Source of the DNA: an uncultured bacterium
GTDB taxonomy: Bacteria > Hydrogenedentota > Hydrogenedentia > Hydrogenedentales > CAILVY01
Direction of reading: 5' to 3'
DNA length: 45,310 nucleotides
NCBI GenBank assembly: GCA_937951485.1
Contig: CALEDJ010000015.1
Span: 1-45,310 of the forward strand
The position numbers and the translations under genes are program-made. Under the pieces are notes generated by a model. The model did no database searches, was not told the DNA's origin, and saw nothing but the letters and a program-made list of their open reading frames with translations. Below, piece by piece: positions 9,439 through 15,810 of the stretch (the stretch's first letter is position 1; each line of letters begins with the position of its first letter).

Positions 9439-9441
9439 GAT

Positions 9442-10296
9442 TCATCCTCGCCAGTGCCTGCTTTCCAGCGCGCGAAACGTCAAAAAAATGAAGAACGCGC
9501 TGAACAGGAGATAATACGCAATATCTTTGGGCTGGAAAATGCCCTGCGCCATGTCCTTGGCGTGCGCGTCCAGCGCGAGTTCCGCCATCAAGGCGCGGAA
9601 GATGCCATACAGAAACTGCAGGGGCGCCTGCGCCAGTTCCGGCCACGCGGCGGGAACCGGTCCCTGCGCCGGGAGGTCTGCGCCGACGTTGCCTATCACA
9701 TACAACACCAGCGTCAACCCGAAGGTCACAACGCCCGAGGTGATCTGGTTGCGGGTCACGGAAGACACGAACATGCCCAGACTGATAAACGCGGCGCTCA
9801 TCAGAAACACGGTGATTACGCCAAAGACCAGCACGGCAGGCTCCACGGCCACAAAATACGAGACCACCGCCAGATGCACGCTCAAGACCAGCATCATCAC
9901 CAGCACCATGCCCATCGCCGCGAAATACTTGCCGAAGATAATCTCCCGGTCCCGCAGCGGATAGGTCAACAGCAATTCGATGGTGCCCCGGTGCCGTTCC
10001 TCCGCCAGAAGCCGCATCGTGATCAACGGCGTCAGGAACATGATCAGCACCCCACAGAAAACCAAAAACGGGCTTAACAGCGTCTCCTCAAAATCGGGCA
10101 CGCTCGGATAGCCATATTGACTCGGCGACTGCGTGATCTGCGCGAACATGAAAAAGGTCAGTGTGAATGCCAGCCCCGAAACCACCGCCACCATGCCCAC
10201 CACTACATAGCCCACGGGGGTCAGGAAATAACTTTTGAACTCGCGCTTGCACACCGCCCAGATGTTCCGCGCACTTTCCCGGAATCCATGCGTCAT
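9442..10296 (-). CDS. gldF-like: ABC-2 type transporter permease (GldF-like)
   Basis: 284 residues with six predicted membrane helices: the first at about 27-50 (FLTPVGYVVVGMVAVVSGLAF), then near 78-98, 127-150, 160-185, 190-205 and at the C-terminus (FSAFFIFLTFRALESRHW). Between helices lies the coupling-type loop LLAEERHRGTIELLLTYPL, typical of ABC-2 permeases of the NosY/GldF group. It is the membrane partner of the ATPase encoded 33 bp upstream (10330-11076) and stands with GldG- and DUF4340-type genes, so the four proteins probably form one transporter. The substrate cannot be read from the sequence. Confidence 0.88.
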   Translation of the reverse strand: MTHGFRESARNIWAVCKREFKSYFLTPVGYVVVGMVAVVSGLAFTLTFFMFAQITQSPSQYGYPSVPDFEETLLSPFLVFCGVLIMFLTPLITMRLLAEERHRGTIELLLTYPLRDREIIFGKYFAAMGMVLVMMLVLSVHLAVVSYFVAVEPAVLVFGVITVFLMSAAFISLGMFVSSVTRNQITSGVVTFGLTLVLYVIGNVGADLPAQGPVPAAWPELAQAPLQFLYGIFRALMAELALDAHAKDMAQGIFQPKDIAYYLLFSAFFIFLTFRALESRHWRG

Positions 10297-10329
10297 AGGC
10301 GTCTTGTATTTCGCTCCTGCGTATTCGTG

Positions 10330-11076
10330 TCAGTCCATCTCAGTCCGCGTCGCTGCCTGTTGGTCCGCCGCCACCGCTTCGATGAAGACCTCCTCCAGGC
10401 TTTTTCCCCGGTCCGGGCCGGTCAGCCGGTCCATGCGGTCCTGGGTTACAATCCGGCCATGGTTGATGATGATTACCCGCTCACAAACCATCGCCACTTC
10501 CGGCAGGATGTGCGTGCTTAGCAGAATGGTATGTTCCGCACCCAGTTCCTTGATCATCTGCCGGATGTCCACAATCTGGCGGGGGTCCAGGCCCACCGTC
10601 GGCTCGTCCAGAATCAGTACGGGCGGGTTGCCAATCAGCGCCTGCGCCAGGCCCACCCGTTGCCGGTAGCCCTTTGACAGGTTTCCAATCAGCCGTTTCG
10701 ACATCTCCGTCAAACCGCAGCGCGTGATCGCGCGATCCACTTCTGCGCGCCGCGCCGCGCGCGGCACCCCCTTCACCTCCGCCACGTAATTCAGAAAGCC
10801 CGACACCACCATCTCGTCATAAAGCGGGACCCGCTCCGGCATGTACCCCACGCGGCGCTTCACCTCGATGGGATCCGTGTGCACCTCGTACCCCCCCACC
10901 CGCGCCGTCCCCGATGTCGCCGGAAAAAAGCCCGTCAATATGCGCATCGCCGTGCTCTTTCCAGCGCCGTTCGGCCCCAGAAATCCAACGATCTCGCGCT
11001 CCCCCACCGAAAACGACGCATTGTCCAACGCCACAATGGCCCCATAGCGCTTGCTCAGGCCCGAAACTTCAATCAT
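10330..11076 (-). CDS. gldA-like: ABC transporter ATP-binding protein (GldA/NosF-like)
   Basis: 248 residues with all ABC ATPase elements in order: Walker A GPNGAGKST (about residues 35-43), a Q-loop-like region before GYMPERVPLYDEM, the signature motif LSKGYRQRVGLAQ (about 134-146), Walker B LILDEPTVGLD (about 154-164) and the H-loop STHIL (about 188). The GYMPE and LIGNLSKGYRQRVG words are those of ABC-2 ATPases of the Gld/Nos/CcmA group. First gene of the four-gene Gld-like operon, followed after 33 bp by the permease. It energises transport at the inner face of the membrane. An upstream TTGACA (11252-11247) with a weak AACTAT -10 may drive the operon. Confidence 0.93.
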   Translation of the reverse strand: MIEVSGLSKRYGAIVALDNASFSVGEREIVGFLGPNGAGKSTAMRILTGFFPATSGTARVGGYEVHTDPIEVKRRVGYMPERVPLYDEMVVSGFLNYVAEVKGVPRAARRAEVDRAITRCGLTEMSKRLIGNLSKGYRQRVGLAQALIGNPPVLILDEPTVGLDPRQIVDIRQMIKELGAEHTILLSTHILPEVAMVCERVIIINHGRIVTQDRMDRLTGPDRGKSLEEVFIEAVAADQQAATRTEMD

Positions 11077-11223
11077 TCAAGAATCTCCGGCAAAACGACG
11101 GACTTTCGGCGCATATTGCCGCAAGCCAAACACCCAGATCGCCCACCCTACCACGTTTTTCAGTGGCGGCACAAACGGGAGGCCCGGCAGGGGGGCGTCA
11201 ATGTGGCAGAAAATGCCGCGAAA

Positions 11224-11252
11224 ATAGTTCCAATATGGAGCATTGTTGTCAA
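11224..11252 (-). promoter_or_regulatory. possible sigma-70 promoter of the ABC operon
   Basis: Minus-strand TTGACA at 11252-11247, a 17-nt spacer and AACTAT at 11229-11224 (three of six -10 matches). It lies about 150 nt before the ATPase start. The -35 is perfect, the -10 poor. Confidence 0.35.
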
Positions 11253-11337
11253 CTTTTTCCCTTTCCATGGGATCATATATCGAAAAAAAGCCAATAAATC
11301 AAGCCCATCCCTTCCGATAAGAATATCGGCACAAGAA

Positions 11338-11589
11338 ATGCTCTTTAACCGGTTGAAGACAGTCGAAAAGCAGGAGCAGAAAGGCAGGCAGTTTATGCTG
11401 GTGCAATGTTGTGTATGTGGTCGGGTGCGTGACGGCGCGACATGGACGCGCCCGGCGAAAACGCCCGATCGTATGGAAAAAATCAGTCACGGGTATTGCC
11501 CCCCCTGCGCCGCAAAGGCCTTTCAGGAACTTCGCAGACAACACCACCGCCTCTCACGGATCCCCCCCAAGGCGGTCCTGAGCCTGTGA
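11338..11589 (+). CDS. small CxxC zinc-ribbon-like protein (SHG-CPxC motif)
   Basis: 83 residues from the ATG at 11338; an internal ATG at 11395 (64 residues) is also possible and has AGGAG and GGCAGG upstream. The core is CCVCGRVRDGATW, about 19 residues, then ISHGYCPPCAAKAF: two CxxC pairs around an SHG motif. This pattern is familiar as the short tail of many response-regulator and PAS proteins (C..C..IRD..G.W ... FSHGICPDC...), where it probably binds zinc or iron. Here it stands alone as a mini-protein, convergent with the toxin-antitoxin relics. A stand-alone redox or metal-binding adaptor is a guess; it could also be a fragment of a longer regulator. Confidence 0.5.
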   Translation: MLFNRLKTVEKQEQKGRQFMLVQCCVCGRVRDGATWTRPAKTPDRMEKISHGYCPPCAAKAFQELRRQHHRLSRIPPKAVLSL

Positions 11590-11599
11590 TACGCTGCCG

Positions 11600-11696
11600 G
11601 ATTTCCGCCCCGCGCAGGCGCGCCGACAAAGAAGCATTCAACGTTCTGGGTGTTTAACAACGCGGGCAACTCTTTGAAGTCGGACTTCAGTTTCAT
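11600..11696 (-). pseudogene. remnant of nucleotidyltransferase-type toxin, truncated
   Basis: From the ATG at 11696 the frame reads MKLKSDFKELPALLNTQNVE, then CFFVGAPA, which resembles the first 28 or so residues of the small nucleotidyltransferase toxins (family start M.L..DFKELL.LLN...V.YLVVGGYA). After that the similarity stops and no GSxRxxxDxD-type catalytic motif follows, so only the N-terminus survives. It overlaps the end of the antitoxin-like frame (11638-11826) by 59 nt and converges on the small zinc-ribbon gene, which may mark the deletion endpoint. Confidence 0.5.
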
Positions 11697-11826
11697 GCGC
11701 CGGCCTCCAGAGATATTCCACCGCTGCAATGCGTTCTTCGGGACTACGCGACAGCCAATACGCCGGGTTCTCCTTCACTTCGTCAAATGCGGAGAGTTTC
11801 GCCTTGCGCACCACCTTGTCCATCAA
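11638..11826 (-). CDS. antitoxin-like small protein (partner of nucleotidyltransferase toxin)
   Basis: 62 residues: MMDKVVRKAKL near the start, then YWLSRSPEERIAAVEYL and a C-terminal RLQRVARVV. The YWLS..PEERIAAVE.LRR ... RLQR.ARV pattern is that of a common small gene found just before nucleotidyltransferase-type toxins in anaerobes and Planctomycetota-like genomes. Length and spacing of the motifs agree with the family, so this gene looks intact, although its partner is reduced to an N-terminal stub. Probably an orphan antitoxin without its toxin; the function is inferred from the family context only. Confidence 0.6.
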   Translation of the reverse strand: MMDKVVRKAKLSAFDEVKENPAYWLSRSPEERIAAVEYLWRPAHETEVRLQRVARVVKHPER

Positions 11827-11905
11827 GGAATGCCTTGGTTCTTCGTGGCTGGCACGCTGGGGGGCATTGCGCCCTGCCCGCCTATTGAAATACCTGTTTG
11901 TGCCC

Positions 11906-12136
11906 TCAGACGGACGCCGCCCCCTCCGCCAACGGGTTGTTCAAAGATAGTTCATAGCGGAAAACAGTATCCAAGTCCATTTTCTTGGATGCATTGAGGA
12001 TTTCAATTCCCACAATCCCATCGTCGGCGGTCGTATCAAGGTTCACACCTGCATCAAGTTCTATCACGCCCTCCGGCTCACGATTACCTAATTCACGATT
12101 ACCTAATCGTATGTAAAGGGCATCCCCTTGTATCAT
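11906..12136 (-). CDS. DUF2283 domain-containing protein
   Basis: 76 residues. The motif GDALYIRL at the N-terminus, GVNLD near the centre and IVGIEILNASKKM are hallmarks of DUF2283 (family pattern DALYIRL...G....D.DG..VGIEILDAS). The start at 12136 lacks a strong ribosome site, and the frame is open upstream, so a few family-typical residues before GDALYI may be missing. A 15-bp tandem duplication inserts a second LGNRE after the first. It follows the DUF4258-like frame by only four bases, the usual two-gene order of this suspected toxin-antitoxin pair. Confidence 0.7.
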   Translation of the reverse strand: MIQGDALYIRLGNRELGNREPEGVIELDAGVNLDTTADDGIVGIEILNASKKMDLDTVFRYELSLNNPLAEGAASV

Positions 12137-12140
12137 ATAA

Positions 12141-12302
12141 TCAGACCAGCATGATGTTTTTTCCTTTTTTCAGCGGATACGCTGTTATCACGATTATATC
12201 AACGCCCACAGCAACAACGATCTTTATCTGGTATTTGAAACCTTCAACATGCCCGATGATTTCGTGATTGCCCTTCGCAAACTCTTTGCCCGCCAACAAC
12301 AT
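12141..12302 (-). pseudogene. DUF4258-like protein, N-terminally truncated
   Basis: 53 residues from the ATG at 12302; the frame stays open to 12326, where an in-frame TAG blocks it. The sequence LLAGKEFAKGNHEIIGHVEG, then KIVVAVGVDIIVITAYPLKK has the C-terminal half of DUF4258-type proteins, which end in a conserved VITAY strand. The expected N-terminal helix is absent, so I read it as a decayed gene. It is followed immediately by the DUF2283 gene, the usual partner. Role in a toxin-antitoxin pair is inferred from this pairing. Confidence 0.45.
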
Positions 12303-12416
12303 CTGTACGACTTGTTCCGGAATGCCCTAAAGTCGCCTCCTGTTGCCTGCATGTCGTGATATCGTTATCGTCACTTGCAATAACCCCCTGTTTTCCCGGC
12401 GCGACAGCGCGCGACT

Positions 12417-12794
12417 TTACTTCTCCGGAGCCTCAAAATAATCGTCTTCGGCGATATCGGGAACGCCGATAACGAGGACGCGCATCCGGCCGCGCGCGGC
12501 ATGGACGACGCCGGGGGGAATATGCACGAGCGTACCCCGGCTGACCGGATGCTCCGCTCCATCGAGCACAACCGCGCCTTCCCCTTCCAACACATAGTAG
12601 AGTTCCGTGGACCGCTTGTGGTAATGCGGCTTCGCGCCTTCAATGTCCACCGCGTGCGCCCAGGCGGCGGGGGCCAGTTCGGCGTCCTCGCGGCTGATGA
12701 GGCGATAACGCCAGCCGCACGCGCTCTTCTCGCGTCTCGCATCGGCCTCACTGCGCACAATAATCGCGCCGCCTTGCTGTTGATTCATGGGCAT
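12417..12794 (-). CDS. cupin domain-containing protein
   Basis: 125 residues from the ATG at 12794 (AGGAGG four nt upstream); the second ATG at 12788 (spacing 10) is equally possible. An upstream extension to 12914 is open but lacks a ribosome site. Metal-ligand motifs of a single-domain cupin are present: PHYHKRSTELYYVLEGEG (H, H and E) and, about 20 residues later, PPGVVHAARG with the third His. A small mononuclear-metal cupin; in such stand-alone genes the substrate is rarely predictable. The neighbours do not suggest a pathway. Confidence 0.85.
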   Translation of the reverse strand: MPMNQQQGGAIIVRSEADARREKSACGWRYRLISREDAELAPAAWAHAVDIEGAKPHYHKRSTELYYVLEGEGAVVLDGAEHPVSRGTLVHIPPGVVHAARGRMRVLVIGVPDIAEDDYFEAPEK

Positions 12795-13124
12795 AAACCC
12801 TCCTGTTGGCGTTAAAGCCAGTATAGCGGCCTGCGCCCACGCCGGACAAGCCGGCGGCTGGAAAGCCACTGGAAATGCCAGGGGGTGCCGCTGGAAATCT
12901 CCGTTTCTCGACACAAGCCTTTACGTCCATGATATTCCTCCGACCAATCCGACCGGGGGACATGGTGGGTTCCGCTTTGCTGCCCCCGCGCTACGTTGTT
13001 TTCGTCCGCCCCGTCCGCCCCTCTGACCTGTCCGGCCTGTCCGACCAAAGAACCTTCCCGGGAGGATTCGCTTCGACGGCACCCCCTGTCGGAGCGCAGC
13101 AGCCACTGCCACGGAAAAGGTCCC
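12795..13124. other. 330-bp gene-free interval with degenerate 9-bp repeats
   Basis: Between the cupin and the LAB_N gene I see no convincing coding sequence. The interval contains a degenerate array of about 9-nt units at 13003-13047 and a run of GC-rich sequence before the cupin start. Confidence 0.5.
13003..13047. repeat. degenerate 9-bp GTCGGACA-type repeats
   Basis: Read on the minus strand: GGTCGGACA, GGCCGGACA, GGTCAGAGG, then GGCGGACGG and GGCGGACGA. Five imperfect units of a G-rich nonamer, outside any gene. Confidence 0.45.
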
Positions 13125-13805
13125 TCATTCCGGCGCGGGAGCGGGAACGTGGCGCATGTGGATCAGCCAAAGGTTACGCAGGTAAACGGGCAGGGTGGCG
13201 GCCAGACCCAGCGCGAAGACCCACTCGCCGCGCGGCGCGTAGGAGATGATCTGGAGAAGGGACGCGACGACGCTGATGTGCCAGAAGATGACCGGCACGA
13301 CGCTCTTGCGTTTGGCTTCGGTCACCACCCATTGCAGGAAGAAGCGACAGGCGAAAAGCGCCTGTCCGACGGTGCCCACCGCGATGAGCATCCAGGTCCG
13401 CACCGCTTCATCGGGATGGGTGGCATGGTATTCGTTGAACCAGGTGTAGGCAACAAGGGCCATGGCCGCCAGACACACTGCCCCCGCGATGCCATGGACG
13501 AGAAGCGACCGTTCCCGGCTGAGCACGCCTTTCTCGCGCCAGATGTGGACCAGGTTGCGGGTGTACACCACGATATTGAAACTGTAACTGAGCGCGCCGA
13601 CCGGCGACTGGAGATAAAAGACGGCGTAGGGGAACAACATCAGCGCGCCGACGCCGCTCATGTACCAGAAGCCGACCGGCACCACGCTGCGTTTGCGCCG
13701 TTCGGATACATACCATTGCAGATAGAAGCGGCCAAAGAAGATCAGTCCGCCCGTCACGCCGACCGTTTTCCAGAACAGCGCCCATAATCCGAATTCCGCC
13801 AACAC
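13125..13805 (-). CDS. membrane protein with two LAB_N (lipid-A-disaccharide synthase N-terminal-like) domains
   Basis: 226 residues, about six to eight membrane helices. The LAB_N core appears twice: FGRFYLQWYVSERRKRSVVP followed by GFWYMS (residues about 24-50), and CRFFLQWVVTEAKRKSVVP followed by IFWHIS (residues about 152-178). LAB_N is normally a single small membrane domain fused or adjacent to LpxB or to GT2 enzymes acting on lipid-linked sugars. Here the pair makes one protein, three bases after the GT2 gene, so both are probably translated together. The likely role is in flipping or modifying an undecaprenyl- or lipid A-linked sugar. Confidence 0.82.
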   Translation of the reverse strand: MLAEFGLWALFWKTVGVTGGLIFFGRFYLQWYVSERRKRSVVPVGFWYMSGVGALMLFPYAVFYLQSPVGALSYSFNIVVYTRNLVHIWREKGVLSRERSLLVHGIAGAVCLAAMALVAYTWFNEYHATHPDEAVRTWMLIAVGTVGQALFACRFFLQWVVTEAKRKSVVPVIFWHISVVASLLQIISYAPRGEWVFALGLAATLPVYLRNLWLIHMRHVPAPAPE

Positions 13806-13808
13806 GTC

Positions 13809-14534
13809 CTATTCTTCTCCTTCCATCCGACACACCACATAACGCCGACGAAGCCATCCCACCCCGATCAAATCATACAGGCCGCGCCAAAGCCGGTCGC
13901 GGATGCCATACTTGGACACGCCGTGCCGGCGCGGATGATGCCGCACGGGACATTCCACCAGCGTCAGGCCCGCCGCCCGAATCATCACCGCAAAAAAGCG
14001 ATGCACACCGTTGAACAGAACAAAATGCTCCACACAGCATCGGCGGAATCCCTTGTTTCCGCATCCCGCATCGCGCACACCATCATGCAGCAACGCATTT
14101 CGGACCACATTCGCCACGCGGCTGGACACCCTGCGCACCCAGGTGTCGTGCCGCGCAGTCCGGTATCCACAGACACAGTCATAGTCCCGGAGCAGCCTCA
14201 GAAAACGCGGAAAATCCGCCGGGTCATTCTGCAGGTCGCCGTCAAGGGTCAGGATGTACTCGCCGCGGGCGCGCCGCATTCCTGTCACCAGCGCCGCAGA
14301 CTGGCCATAATTCCGCGCCAGATGCACCGGGCGGATGCGCGCATCCGCCGCCGCCAGCGCATTCAATTGCGCCCGGGTGCCGTCCGTGCTGCCATCGTTC
14401 ACCAACACGCACTCGTAATCGTAGTCGGGCAGATCAAGAAAGACCGCCGCAATGCGCTCCGCCAGCGGCCTCACATTGTCTTCTTCGTTGAAAAACGGAA
14501 CCACCACCGACACAAGTTGCTTCACAAGCGGCAT
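13809..14534 (-). CDS. family 2 glycosyltransferase (dolichyl-/undecaprenyl-phosphate sugar transferase type)
   Basis: 241 residues. GT-A features: VSVVVPFFNEEDNV (residues about 8-21), VLVNDGSTDGT (about 43-53), ARNYGQSAAL (about 73-82) and the metal-binding LTLDGDLQNDP (about 94-104). The C-terminus (VECPVRHHPRRHGVSKYGI) matches the DPM1/ArnC branch, but the usual C-terminal membrane pair is absent, so the enzyme is probably a soluble or peripheral transferase relying on the downstream LAB_N membrane protein. Predicted to move a sugar from a nucleotide donor to a polyprenyl phosphate at the cytoplasmic membrane. The ribosome site is weak; a GTG three codons downstream is an alternative start. 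Confidence 0.88.
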   Translation of the reverse strand: MPLVKQLVSVVVPFFNEEDNVRPLAERIAAVFLDLPDYDYECVLVNDGSTDGTRAQLNALAAADARIRPVHLARNYGQSAALVTGMRRARGEYILTLDGDLQNDPADFPRFLRLLRDYDCVCGYRTARHDTWVRRVSSRVANVVRNALLHDGVRDAGCGNKGFRRCCVEHFVLFNGVHRFFAVMIRAAGLTLVECPVRHHPRRHGVSKYGIRDRLWRGLYDLIGVGWLRRRYVVCRMEGEE

Positions 14535-14689
14535 CCGACCAGCGCGTATCCGTTGCGATTACCCAGACGGACAACCACGCACCTTGTTCCCCCTCTTTGT
14601 TGTTGCTTCCCCGTAGAAACCTTCGCGCGTCATAAGAGGACATCGTCTGGCAGCCGGAACTGAAGGACCGGCCCTTTCACGGGTTTAGA

Positions 14690-14695
14690 ATTATA
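14690..14695 (-). promoter_or_regulatory. possible -10 box upstream of the GT2 gene
   Basis: A perfect minus-strand TATAAT lies about 155 nt before the GT2 start. No convincing -35 element occurs 16-18 nt upstream (best GTGCTT), so this is a weak call. Confidence 0.3.
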
Positions 14696-14813
14696 CCTTG
14701 GCGCGTCCCGAAAAGCACATCCGCGCAGCGCGCCATCTGGAACCTTACCGGGAGAGAAATCATCGAGACATTTGCGATCTTACCGAACAGAACAATGCAA
14801 GGGAGGCCGCAAG

Positions 14814-15215
14814 ATGGCTGGAGAACGGTTGGAGCAGGCGTTGAAGTTGAAGAGGTTCCGTCGGCGGTGCGCGAAGGCCGCTCGAAGTGGAAAAAGTGCG
14901 GTGCTCAACGAGTTCTGCGCGGCAACGGGGTATCATCCCAAATACGCGAACGCGCTGTTGAACCGTCCGGCGGATGAGCCGGTCAAGGTGCGCAAGCGCC
15001 GCCGGGGTCCGGCATATTCGGAGGCGGCCCTTGGGGCGAAAGAGACAGTCTGGAAAGCGGCCGGGTATCCGTGGTCTCACCGGCCCAAGGCGCTGTTGCC
15101 GCTGTGGCTGCCGTGGCTGCGCCGGCGCCTGCCCCAATTGACGCCTGCGGTAGCGCAGGAGATGTTGCGGATTTCGGCGCGTCAACTCGACCGGCGGCTG
15201 CAAGGATATAGGAGA
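14814..15215 (+). pseudogene. integrase-type transposase, N-terminal fragment
   Basis: From the ATG at 14814 (GGGAGG seven nt upstream) the frame reads about 134 residues of a recognisable transposase N-terminus: LNEFCAATGYHPKYANALLN, RKRRRGPAYSEAAL, WKAAGYPWSHRPKALLPLWL and ISARQLDRRLQGYRR. This is the helical N-terminus of an rve-type (DDE) transposase family; the catalytic DDE domain that should follow is missing. The frame remains open to 15713 but its later part has no resemblance to the family. The break coincides with a RAYT-associated sequence beginning at 15211, suggesting that the insertion truncated it. Confidence 0.75.
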
Positions 15216-15247
15216 CAGGCACCTGTTTTTACTGTTTCCTGCCTGTC
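15214..15247. repeat. REP-like inverted repeat next to the RAYT relic
   Basis: GACAGGC (15214-15220) and GCCTGTC (15241-15247) form a 7-bp inverted repeat around ACCTGTTTTTACTGTTTCCT. The GGAGACAGGCACCTGTTTTT word is a familiar flank of REP-associated tyrosine transposases, one of which lies in relic form immediately beyond it. Confidence 0.55.
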
Positions 15248-15560
15248 ATGTCAGGTTTTTGGGAACCGCGTGGGCGGCCTGCCGGCAGCGGGCGCAGACG
15301 GCGGCCGGGCATCTGCTCCAGTTTGCCGGGGAAACTGTCGCGGCCCAAGGGGTGACCGGTGCGCGTGTGCGGGCGTAGCGCCTCCACCCTTTCATCGTTT
15401 CGAAACTGTTGCAGCGTCTCGCGCCACACGGCGGCGGACGGACATGACCGTGCGCCACGCTTCCATGTGCAGTACGGGATACGCCGCGCCCATGCCGCCA
15501 TGCGCCGCGGCGCTCAGCCGCCAAGGAAAGCATGTTGCGGTATTCCGCAAGGGCATTGTG
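15229..15560 (-). pseudogene. REP-associated tyrosine transposase (RAYT), frameshifted C-terminal relic
   Basis: The C-terminal part of a Y1-type RAYT is seen in two frames on the minus strand. One frame gives PWRLSAAAHGGMGAAYPVL and HMEAWRTV (about 15545-15455). The next gives AAVWRETLQQFRNDERVEAL, then HTRTGHPLGRDSFPGKLEQM and GRRLRPLPAGRPRG (about 15435-15245). Together they match the family ending (E.AWRE...D..R...LRRHTRTGRPLGSDSF...LE..LGR.L.P...GRP). At least one frameshift separates the pieces, and the catalytic HUH/Tyr part is absent. Not functional. Confidence 0.65.
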
Positions 15561-15670
15561 GATTGCCGCAATTCGGTCCGGTGGTACGCCCCCCAGGCGC
15601 CCGGGATATTGATTTTTTTGTTCTGGTCATTTCATCGAAAAGGATTATACGCAACAACATATTTCAGAGA

Positions 15671-15694
15671 CAGCGGCCTGAAGGCCCTCCGCTG
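15671..15694. repeat. 24-bp palindrome upstream of the CODH promoter
   Basis: CAGCGG and CCGCTG flank an imperfectly self-complementary centre (CCTGAAGGCCCT). It lies 21 nt upstream of the sigma-54 -24 element. It may be an activator or repressor site, or a hairpin ending upstream transcription; no T-run follows. Confidence 0.35.
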
Positions 15695-15714
15695 CGCCCC
15701 CCGGACCGCGTGAA

Positions 15715-15730
15715 AGGCACGGGAATTGCT
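15715..15730 (+). promoter_or_regulatory. sigma-54 promoter of the CODH unit
   Basis: AGGCACGGGAATTGCT matches the TGGCACR-N4-TTGCW consensus at every position but the first, with GG and GC exactly 10 nt apart. The CooS start is 81 nt downstream of it. Two other C1 transcription units have the same element, and an NtrC-type activator is encoded at 21997. Confidence 0.8.
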
Positions 15731-15810
15731 CATTGGAACGCGCATGATGATGAATTTTACCAGTTTAATGCGGTTACTCAAACTTGACGACAACAGGTAA
15801 AGGAGTGCAC

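Larger units (their letters stand above)
9102..9441. other. 340-bp repeat-filled gap inside the ABC operon
   Basis: No gene is seen. The gap contains a small hairpin (TTTTCCT at 9123-9129, AGGAAAA at 9134-9140), a 104-bp palindromic element (9203-9306), one copy of a 28-bp sequence also found at 43953 (9317-9344), and a heptanucleotide array (9383-9438) ending three bases from the permease stop codon. It looks like accumulated dispersed repeats rather than a regulatory region. Confidence 0.7.

Noticed and set aside
15216-15713. The open continuation of the transposase frame to 15713.
   Set aside because: After about 15215 the translation no longer resembles a transposase and runs antisense to the RAYT relic; an open frame in GC-rich DNA is expected by chance.
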